Assembly: GCA_002728725.1 (NCBI GenBank)
Contig: PBVS01000020.1
Span: 1 to 5,561, forward strand
Direction: 5' to 3'
Length of the DNA stretch: 5,561 bases
From: Woeseiaceae bacterium
Lineage (GTDB): Bacteria; Pseudomonadota; Gammaproteobacteria; Steroidobacterales; Woeseiaceae
Part shown: one piece after another, positions 1-4,847 of the stretch
How positions within the stretch are numbered: position 1 is the stretch's first letter
Layout: each line of letters starts with the position of its first letter
The notes under the pieces: generated by a model
Seen by the model: only the letters and a program-made list of their open reading frames with translations
Told to the model about the DNA's origin: nothing
Databases searched by the model: none
Position numbers and translations under genes: made by a program

Positions 1-79
1 TAACTTGTTTTGTCTTAATTGCTAAGATAATTGCAATGATTGGAGGAAGCACTGAATACCATTGTGGATCATTAATCAT
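1..79 (-). CDS. N-terminus of a probable NhaC-type Na+/H+ antiporter (partial, cut by left edge)
   Basis: An ATG at 79-77 opens a minus-strand frame that stays open for 26 codons to the left edge. The visible peptide begins MINDPQWYS and continues VLPPIIAIILAIKTKQV. The pattern L-P-P-x-x-A-I-x-L-A-I-x-T-(R/K)-Q-V, at the very start of a protein and entering a hydrophobic helix, is how I recall NhaC-family antiporters (Na_H_antiporter fold, inner membrane, Na+ or organic anion exchange for H+) beginning. Upstream in frame there is a TAA at 137-139 and no other ATG, GTG or TTG after it, so this ATG is the only reasonable start. A purine-rich AAGGGA at 92-97 lies 12 nt before the ATG, which is rather far for a Shine-Dalgarno. 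Only 26 residues are visible, so the family call is tentative; another polytopic transporter is possible. Confidence 0.55.
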   Translation of the reverse strand, partial: MINDPQWYSVLPPIIAIILAIKTKQV

Positions 80-126
80 AGATAGCTTGTATCCCTTTAC
101 TCTATTGTGTTTCGCAAATATTAATG

Positions 127-151
127 TATCTAGGAGTTATCTAGGAGTTAT
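127..151. repeat. Tandem 11-bp direct repeat, about 2.3 copies
   Basis: The unit TATCTAGGAGT occurs at 127-137 and again at 138-148 with no mismatch, followed by the partial copy TAT. The period of 11 bp is close to one helical turn, so both copies would face the same side of the DNA. It sits 48-72 bp upstream of the left-edge transporter start, in its leader or promoter region. It could be a pair of regulator half-sites or simple slippage duplication; the sequence alone cannot decide. Confidence 0.6.
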
Positions 152-194
152 TCATAATCAAATTATTTGCTTATATAACTCTGTTCTTGATCTT

Positions 195-203
195 AATATA
201 GCA
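195..203 (-). promoter_or_regulatory. Candidate extended -10 promoter for the left-edge transporter gene
   Basis: On the minus strand the bases read TGCTATATT: a TG one base before a hexamer TATATT that matches TATAAT at five of six positions. The -35 region is poor (CTTACG with a 16-bp spacer), which extended -10 promoters tolerate. Transcription would start near 188, leaving a leader of about 110 nt that contains the tandem repeat at 127-151. The short dyad at 213-226 would lie over the -35 area. This is pattern matching in AT-rich DNA, so confidence is low. Confidence 0.25.
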
Positions 204-414
204 CATTTTTTTCAAGCGTAAGCTTGTCTGTAATCTGTATGAAGCTGTGCCTGTTGAAGGGCATGCATGCGCCATAGCGGGTAGGTGGGGAGTATATATA
301 ATCCTTCTACATTTCAGGAAGTTTAGGTTTGTAAACCAGAGTTCTCACTTTGAAAACTTTACACACTATATAGATCTGTGACTGCTGTCTGGTGCTGTGA
401 AGGTAGGTGTTGGT

Positions 415-909
415 TTAGCTGCAGTTTCTTGATGGGATGGCTTCAATAAGCTTTATAAATTCTGTGTCGAGTTGTCTCTTTTTGGCTTCCCATACACGCT
501 CCAAAATTCCACAATCTCTATCTGTTGATTCTTCACGTGATTTTATTCTCTTCATTATGGAGTATCTTGATTGCCAGATACTCTCATCCATTAATCCCAG
601 TCTGTATTTCAAGTAGTCTGTCTCTGAGATATTCCAGAACATGTGTTGGAAGTTATAAAAAAATACCTCGTATTCGTTATAGTCATTATTTGGATGAAGA
701 TATGCCAAGTTATTATTTGTGGCAGTATTATACAATTCAGTAAAGGCTTTTGTTCTCTCGACTTGTTGCTCAACTAACGCAATTTGCTGAGACTGCCTTA
801 ACTCCATGCCTACGAATATCAGAGAAGCTATCAATCCAATCACACCAATAATCTGAAAAAGATCACCATACTTAGACAACGTGTTCATTGAGAAGATACT
901 TTTATTCAT
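415..909 (-). CDS. Hypothetical small single-span membrane protein
   Basis: This 164-residue protein has unknown function. Residues about 18-36 form one strongly hydrophobic segment (QIIGVIGLIASLIFVGMEL), followed at once by RQSQQIALVEQQVERTKAF, a charged and Gln-rich helix that could continue as a coiled coil. The C-terminal 100 residues are soluble and rich in aromatic residues (EVFFYNFQHMFWN) and charges. The layout, a short N-terminus, one helix ending in V-x-x-E-L-R-Q, then a helical tail, resembles a loose group of uncharacterised inner-membrane proteins that I associate with aquatic Gammaproteobacteria; I cannot name a family. I chose the ATG at 909 because an AGG lies 8 nt upstream; a TTG at 915 is in frame but too close to that AGG, and an ATG at 888 has no visible Shine-Dalgarno. 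The gene follows the receptor gene by 53 nt on the same strand, across an imperfect hairpin. Confidence 0.65.
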   Translation of the reverse strand: MNKSIFSMNTLSKYGDLFQIIGVIGLIASLIFVGMELRQSQQIALVEQQVERTKAFTELYNTATNNNLAYLHPNNDYNEYEVFFYNFQHMFWNISETDYLKYRLGLMDESIWQSRYSIMKRIKSREESTDRDCGILERVWEAKKRQLDTEFIKLIEAIPSRNCS

Positions 910-916
910 AAACAAA

Positions 917-947
917 GCCTACACAATCAACAAACTCTTGTGAAGGC
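917..947 (-). terminator. Imperfect hairpin between receptor gene and small membrane-protein gene
   Basis: On the minus strand, GCCTTCACAA (947-938) and TTGTGTAGGC (926-917) pair over ten positions with one T-T mismatch, around an 11-nt loop, and TTTGTTT follows directly. It lies 15 nt after the receptor stop, as a terminator would, but the T-tract is short and interrupted. The 3' arm contains the AGG that would serve as ribosome-binding sequence for the ATG at 909, so the same stem could instead limit translation of the downstream gene. Terminator versus translational control is unresolved. Confidence 0.35.
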
Positions 948-962
948 ATGCTCAACCTCATA

Positions 963-3116
963 TTAAAACGAGTAAGTGACACCCATAACATAATTAGTCG
1001 GTGCGCCAGGTGTAGTCCACCACTTATGGTAAGAACTGACGTAATACTTCTCATCTAATAAATTATCAATATTCATTGTCAGTTTCACCTGATCATTAAG
1101 TTGATATGAGCCGAATAGATTCACCAATGTGTACTTCGGTAATCTATAGGTTGGGTCAATGGTTTCACCTAAACGGTCATCAACATAGTTGATGGTAAAG
1201 CCAACGCTAGCATCAGCACCATTCATATCGAATTTCTTACTCATCATCAGGTTAGCACTGTTTTTAGGTATATTAACCAACTCACTTCCAGCAGGAAGCG
1301 TAACCCACCAATCAAAGTTCCATAGATCAGATGTAGTGCCTGCATCAACATAGGCATAGGAGAACATCATATCGACAGAATCAGACAACTCACCGGCAAT
1401 ATCAATTTCCAATCCTTTGCTTTCAGCACCACCCAGGGCTGCGCTTTCACCGGCATTGACTGGATCTGCAGTTAAAATATTAGATTTTTCCATCTTAAAC
1501 CATGCGATTGTTGTGTAAATATGACCATCCAAAGAAGCTAACTTCATCCCCAATTCATAGGATTTGCTTTCTTCAGGATCAAAGTTGTTACCGTAGGCGT
1601 CTGCTCCACTATTGGGGCGGAACCCCTCAGCATAGCTGGCATAAAGTGAGAGATTATCCGTAGCTTCATAGGTCACACCAAATCGTGGACTTAGTGCGGT
1701 CTCCTCAGACGTGCTCACTGTCGCAGGATCATTTCTTCTGTTAGTGATGTCTTGGCTAAAGTCATCGTAACGTAAGCCTAACAGGACTTTCCACTGATCA
1801 GAGATATCGATTTGGTCTTGGAAATAGATGCCAAAGGCCTTTTGTGTTTCCAAACGATCAGTATTGGGCCCGAGGACTTGATCCTGTGCTTGCCCATAAA
1901 CAGGATTGTTCAAATCTACGTAGTAAGTAGATGTTTGAAAATTATCACGCCAACGATTCTGCACCGTATCAAGCTCATAGTCATACGCGTCCATACCAAC
2001 AAGAAAGTGATGTGTCATTGAGTCGGATTCAAAAGTACCAGTAAGTTCAACACGGGCAGACAGATCAGTTGCATCATAATCGCGCTCACGACGCTGACGG
2101 TTAACATATGAGTTTGGAGCGACTTCGATCTGGTCTTGGATTTGTGTCCTAGTCAGAATTTGACGGCTACCCGAGAGTTCTGTTTCACTGGATAAGCCTT
2201 CAAATGAGGAGTCACGGTATCCCAAACCTGCGAGGACAGACCAACCGCTATCTAAATCATGCTGAAGAAGAAATTGATGTCCAGTAGCTTCAATCTTAAT
2301 TGGACCATCTTGCGGCTCACCATAATAGTTCTCAACATCAACCACTTCTGGGTCAAGATCGATAGCAACAATACCGCGATCGAATGGTGTCTCTTGATCT
2401 AAAATTTCTAACTCATAATTTATTGAGGTTTTATCGGAAATCTTGAACAGTAGAGAAGGCGTTAAGTCCAGCTTTTTGGTTTCAATGGTATCACGGAAAC
2501 TACCTGCATCTTTGTAGGCACCATTAATACGGAAAGCAACGGAGTCACTGAGCTTATTAGTGTAGTCAGCCTCAACACGACGGTTGCTGTAATTCCCAAA
2601 ACTAGCATTGATGTGGCCCCGTTTTTCAAACTGTGGTTTTTTGGTCACCACATTAATTGTACCACCAGGCTCTCCGCGACCATAGAGAGCTGAGCCGGGA
2701 CCTTTCAAGACCTCAATGGTTTCAATGTTAGAAGTATCTCTGTTACCGCTGTAACCACGGCCACCACTAAAACCATTAATTAAATAGCCTGAGGGTAAAT
2801 TTTCATCTCCAGCAAAACCCCGAATAGCAAAGCTGTCCCAAAGGCCGCCAAAACTGTTTTGTCTTGCGACACCTCCCGCCATATCCAGAGCACTTTGAAA
2901 TTCCGTATGATCCAACTGATCAATGAGATCAGCAGAAATCACCTGAACCTGTTGCGGTAATGACTCCAAAGGGACATCACCACGATAGGGTTGTTTCTGG
3001 CCAAATACTGTAACCTCTTCAATTTCAGAAGCTGACTGTGCATAAAGCATCGGTGCAGCAAACAAATATATTGTTACTCGTATGACTGATATAATAAAGT
3101 GACTAGTATTTTTCAA
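963..3116 (-). CDS. TonB-dependent siderophore-type outer-membrane receptor
   Basis: This 717-residue protein has the full architecture of a ligand-gated outer-membrane transporter that takes up ferric siderophores using TonB-ExbBD energy. Residues 1-26 look like a signal peptide (hydrophobic core about 8-24, likely cut after LYA-Q). A TonB-box-like EEVTVFG is at 33-39. The plug spans about 45-160 and carries IRGF (98-101), then VLKGPGSALYGRGEPGG (136-152) and INVVTKKP (154-161), a hallmark of the siderophore receptor group. The barrel follows with typical strands such as LYASYAEGFRP (491-501), and the end reads DNLLDEKYY (684-692) to a final Phe (YSF, 715-717), the outer-membrane assembly signal. 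There is no N-terminal signalling (STN) domain, so FpvA-type sigma-factor signalling is not expected. The start is TTG. I see no clear Fur box upstream. The ligand cannot be told from sequence; a non-iron ligand remains possible. Confidence 0.93.
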   Translation of the reverse strand: MKNTSHFIISVIRVTIYLFAAPMLYAQSASEIEEVTVFGQKQPYRGDVPLESLPQQVQVISADLIDQLDHTEFQSALDMAGGVARQNSFGGLWDSFAIRGFAGDENLPSGYLINGFSGGRGYSGNRDTSNIETIEVLKGPGSALYGRGEPGGTINVVTKKPQFEKRGHINASFGNYSNRRVEADYTNKLSDSVAFRINGAYKDAGSFRDTIETKKLDLTPSLLFKISDKTSINYELEILDQETPFDRGIVAIDLDPEVVDVENYYGEPQDGPIKIEATGHQFLLQHDLDSGWSVLAGLGYRDSSFEGLSSETELSGSRQILTRTQIQDQIEVAPNSYVNRQRRERDYDATDLSARVELTGTFESDSMTHHFLVGMDAYDYELDTVQNRWRDNFQTSTYYVDLNNPVYGQAQDQVLGPNTDRLETQKAFGIYFQDQIDISDQWKVLLGLRYDDFSQDITNRRNDPATVSTSEETALSPRFGVTYEATDNLSLYASYAEGFRPNSGADAYGNNFDPEESKSYELGMKLASLDGHIYTTIAWFKMEKSNILTADPVNAGESAALGGAESKGLEIDIAGELSDSVDMMFSYAYVDAGTTSDLWNFDWWVTLPAGSELVNIPKNSANLMMSKKFDMNGADASVGFTINYVDDRLGETIDPTYRLPKYTLVNLFGSYQLNDQVKLTMNIDNLLDEKYYVSSYHKWWTTPGAPTNYVMGVTYSF

Positions 3117-3121
3117 TTTGA

Positions 3122-3128
3122 CTCCCCT
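3122..3128 (-). promoter_or_regulatory. Strong ribosome binding site that sets the TTG start of the receptor
   Basis: The minus strand reads AGGGGAG, then five bases, then TTG at 3116-3114. An in-frame TAA lies ten codons upstream and no ATG or GTG occurs between it and the TTG. The next internal ATG (residue 23) would remove the signal peptide. The TTG start is therefore well supported. Confidence 0.8.
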
Positions 3129-3162
3129 GTTAGCAATTAAGCTAGGTTAAGTTAAGTTTTCG

Positions 3163-3192
3163 ATTAAAGATGATCGAGCGACCAAAAGACAA
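3163..3192 (-). promoter_or_regulatory. Candidate sigma-70 promoter of the receptor gene
   Basis: On the minus strand TTGTCT (3192-3187; four of six to TTGACA) is separated by 18 bp from TTTAAT (3168-3163; five of six to TATAAT). Transcription would begin near 3156, giving a leader of about 40 nt. The centre of the larger dyad at 3206-3235 would then fall near -65, an activator-like position. The match is modest and the region is AT-rich. Confidence 0.3.
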
Positions 3193-3205
3193 TTTTTCTA
3201 AACAT

Positions 3206-3235
3206 ATTGCACAATCAAAATTTGTATCGTGCAAT
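3206..3235. promoter_or_regulatory. 30-bp nested dyad, candidate regulator binding site upstream of the receptor
   Basis: Perfect outer arms ATTGCAC (3206-3212) and GTGCAAT (3229-3235) enclose a second inverted pair, CAAA (3216-3219) and TTTG (3221-3224), with nearly the same centre (3220 to 3220.5). It sits 90-119 bp upstream of the receptor start, just upstream of the candidate -35. The arrangement suits a dimeric or tetrameric regulator, for example a LysR- or AraC-type activator, but the regulator is unknown. It does not resemble a Fur box. Confidence 0.45.
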
Positions 3236-3288
3236 GTTACTTAATTTAGATATATGGGAATGAAAATATTTGTTAAGAAGATACTTTA

Positions 3289-3308
3289 AAATCATCATGT
3301 GATGATTT
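3289..3308. repeat. Perfect 9-bp inverted repeat downstream of the deacetylase gene
   Basis: AAATCATCA (3289-3297) and TGATGATTT (3300-3308) are perfect inverted copies with a 2-bp spacer, 12 bp past the deacetylase stop codon. As RNA it would fold as an 8-bp AT-rich stem with a 4-nt loop. There is no GC-rich stem or following T-run, so it is a poor intrinsic terminator on either strand. It could equally be a palindromic operator about 175-190 bp upstream of the receptor start. Confidence 0.5.
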
Positions 3309-3320
3309 ATTAGATCATGA

Positions 3321-4352
3321 TTATAAATTAGCTCCTTTTGTATATCCCTCAAGAAAAGAACGAAGATTAATTCCAAGCTCAACCGAGAGATAACCTCCTT
3401 CTTGCACAATAACGCTTGGTAATTTCATATCACCAATTCTCTGACCGATTCTCTCAAAGCCATTTGTTGTGATTGAGAGACCTCTCAATGGATCATGTTC
3501 ATAAGCATCTAAACCAAGAGCAATTACAAGAGCATCTGGCTTGAATTTTTCGATAGATGCAATCGCATCATCTAGTATTTTGAGATAATCGTTATCGCCT
3601 GTGCCTCGTTTTAGGGGGTAATTCATATTGAAGCCCAATCCGTCCTCCTCACCTTTCTCATGTGCATGCCCCCAAAAGAAAGGATAAAAACGAATTGGAT
3701 CGGCATGAATTGATAAAGTCAGGACATCTGAGCGATCGTAAAAAATATCCTGTGTACCGTTTCCATGATGGACATCAATATCGAGGATTGCTATTTTTTC
3801 ATGCTTTTCTTTTAGGGCTTCAGCAGCAATCGCTGAATTACCAAAAAAACAAAAGCCAGCAGCATAATCTTTAGCCGCATGATGACCCGGTGGACGGGAT
3901 AATGCGTAACAGCTTTTTTCCCCATGATTAACTAGAGACGCTGCATGCGCTGCAGTTTGGGCGCTCCAGAAGGCTGCTTCCCAGGTGTGAGGTCCGATCG
4001 GACTTGATAAATCAGCATGATGAAATCCTATCTGACCCTCTGCTGAGTCAGGGTACCCACAATTTCTATGATCTGGGTGTATACCAGGAGTTACCTCCAT
4101 CGAGGTGTTCGATCTTCTTGACCATCGGGTATAGATAGTTTGCAGATAGTTTATGTATCTGTCTGTATGCAATCGTTTAATGTACTTTAGTTCATATGAT
4201 TCTGGCTCGGTGAGTTCCAGGCCAAATTCACGCGAAGCATTCAGTAATATTTCTGCTCTTTTGGGTTTTTCTGGATGATCCACCATGAATCCACCCACCA
4301 TAAATTTTTCTGGATCGTGGAGTGCATGTTTATCGGAATAGATTACTTTCAT
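3321..4352 (-). CDS. Acetylpolyamine amidohydrolase / class II HDAC-like zinc deacetylase
   Basis: This 343-residue hydrolase has the arginase-deacetylase fold; family members remove acetyl groups from acetylated polyamines or from small amides. Length and start (MKVIYSDKHAL) agree with bacterial acetylpolyamine amidohydrolases, about 341 residues in the Mycoplana ramosa enzyme as I recall it. Visible active-site elements are the tandem histidines in RPPGHH (153-158), zinc ligands Asp193 and His195 in DIDVHHGNGTQD (191-202), Asp282 in GLDAYEHDP (280-288) and the transition-state Tyr321 in EGGY (318-321). The EGQIG segment at 105-109 matches the loop that carries a substrate-selecting Glu in the polyamine enzymes. 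There is no signal peptide, so it acts in the cytoplasm. The ATG follows the acetyltransferase stop by 10 nt; an A-rich run directly precedes it and no good Shine-Dalgarno is seen, so translation may depend on coupling. Polyamine specificity is inferred; other acetylamides are possible. Confidence 0.88.
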   Translation of the reverse strand: MKVIYSDKHALHDPEKFMVGGFMVDHPEKPKRAEILLNASREFGLELTEPESYELKYIKRLHTDRYINYLQTIYTRWSRRSNTSMEVTPGIHPDHRNCGYPDSAEGQIGFHHADLSSPIGPHTWEAAFWSAQTAAHAASLVNHGEKSCYALSRPPGHHAAKDYAAGFCFFGNSAIAAEALKEKHEKIAILDIDVHHGNGTQDIFYDRSDVLTLSIHADPIRFYPFFWGHAHEKGEEDGLGFNMNYPLKRGTGDNDYLKILDDAIASIEKFKPDALVIALGLDAYEHDPLRGLSITTNGFERIGQRIGDMKLPSVIVQEGGYLSVELGINLRSFLEGYTKGANL

Positions 4353-4362
4353 TTTTTTTATC

Positions 4363-4845
4363 TTATGAATTTTTTAGGACTGCAGTCTCAATAAAGTAGT
4401 TATGTTCTTCTGTTCTATAACTAAAGCCAAGCTTTTCGTAGAATTTTTTTGCTTCCGTATTATTATGATCTACATTAAGCAATACATGTGTAATTTCTTG
4501 TTGCTCGTTTTGAGCGACCACTTCATGAAGCAGTTTTTTCCCAATATCGAGTTTTCTGTATTTTTTGGCCACAAATAGGTCTTGGATGAAGATACCAGGT
4601 GCTCCCATCCATGATGAAAAAGTATAAAAATAAAGGCATAAACCGATGGATTTTTTTTCACATTTGGCCAAGAGTGCATGAAAATGCTGACCCTCAGTAA
4701 AACCATACTTTAAAAGATCATCAATTGTACTGATCATCTTCTTTTCCATTCCCGTATCGATAGCGAGTTCTTTCAATAATCTATGTATGTCATTAACATC
4801 CTCTTTTTTCGCAGCATGGATTGTAATGATGGGATTTGTTTTCAT
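4363..4845 (-). CDS. GNAT N-acetyltransferase, spermidine/spermine (diamine) acetyltransferase-like
   Basis: This 160-residue single-domain GNAT protein transfers acetyl from acetyl-CoA to an amine. Its layout follows diamine acetyltransferases (SSAT group): IHRLLKELA (20-28), DLLKYGF (43-49), the strand LCLYFYTFSSWMGAPG (69-84), then IQDLFVAKKYRKLDIGKKLL (87-106), which is motif A for CoA pyrophosphate binding, and KKFYEKLGF (133-141), where Tyr136 aligns with the catalytic Tyr of SSAT. Two substitutions stand out: Asp100 replaces the first glycine of the usual R-x-x-G-x-G, and Gln88 stands where SSAT has a Glu. The protein is cytoplasmic. Its ATG lies only 2 nt after the aminotransferase stop, with no clear Shine-Dalgarno, which suggests translational coupling. 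Diamine or polyamine substrate is inferred from the resemblance and the deacetylase next door; other amine substrates, such as a beta- or omega-amino acid, are possible. Confidence 0.82.
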   Translation of the reverse strand: MKTNPIITIHAAKKEDVNDIHRLLKELAIDTGMEKKMISTIDDLLKYGFTEGQHFHALLAKCEKKSIGLCLYFYTFSSWMGAPGIFIQDLFVAKKYRKLDIGKKLLHEVVAQNEQQEITHVLLNVDHNNTEAKKFYEKLGFSYRTEEHNYFIETAVLKNS

Positions 4846-4847
4846 GT

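Larger units (their letters stand above)
80..414. other. Gene-free intergenic region
   Basis: These 335 bases lie between the stop of the small membrane protein and the start of the left-edge transporter gene. I find no convincing coding frame on either strand; the short plus-strand open frame at 36-221 has no family resemblance and overlaps the transporter start. Visible elements are a tandem 11-bp repeat (127-151), a possible minus-strand extended -10 (195-203), a short dyad CAAGC-GTAA-GCTTG (213-226), a 10-bp palindrome GCATGCATGC (261-270) and a G-rich plus-strand patch (about 279-292). No clear rho-independent terminator follows the gene that ends at 415. Confidence 0.6.

Noticed and set aside
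36..221. Plus-strand open frame of 61 codons
   Set aside because: It has no recognisable domain, runs across the tandem repeat and opposes the better-supported transporter start on the other strand.
206..226. Seven T residues next to a CAAGC-GTAA-GCTTG hairpin, resembling a rho-independent terminator
   Set aside because: The T-run precedes the hairpin on the plus strand and becomes an A-run after it on the minus strand, so the order is wrong for either direction. The stem is only 5 bp.
279..292. G-quadruplex in the G-rich plus-strand patch
   Set aside because: There are too few runs of three or more G for a stable three-layer structure; at most a weak two-layer form is possible.
3117..3320. 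A Fur box upstream of the receptor
   Set aside because: No stretch approaches the GATAAT-type hexamer array; the dyads present have different arm sequences.
3215..3409. Minus-strand open frame of 64 codons overlapping the end of the deacetylase gene
   Set aside because: Its first half is the out-of-frame shadow of the deacetylase C-terminus, and the rest covers the two dyads; there is no family resemblance.
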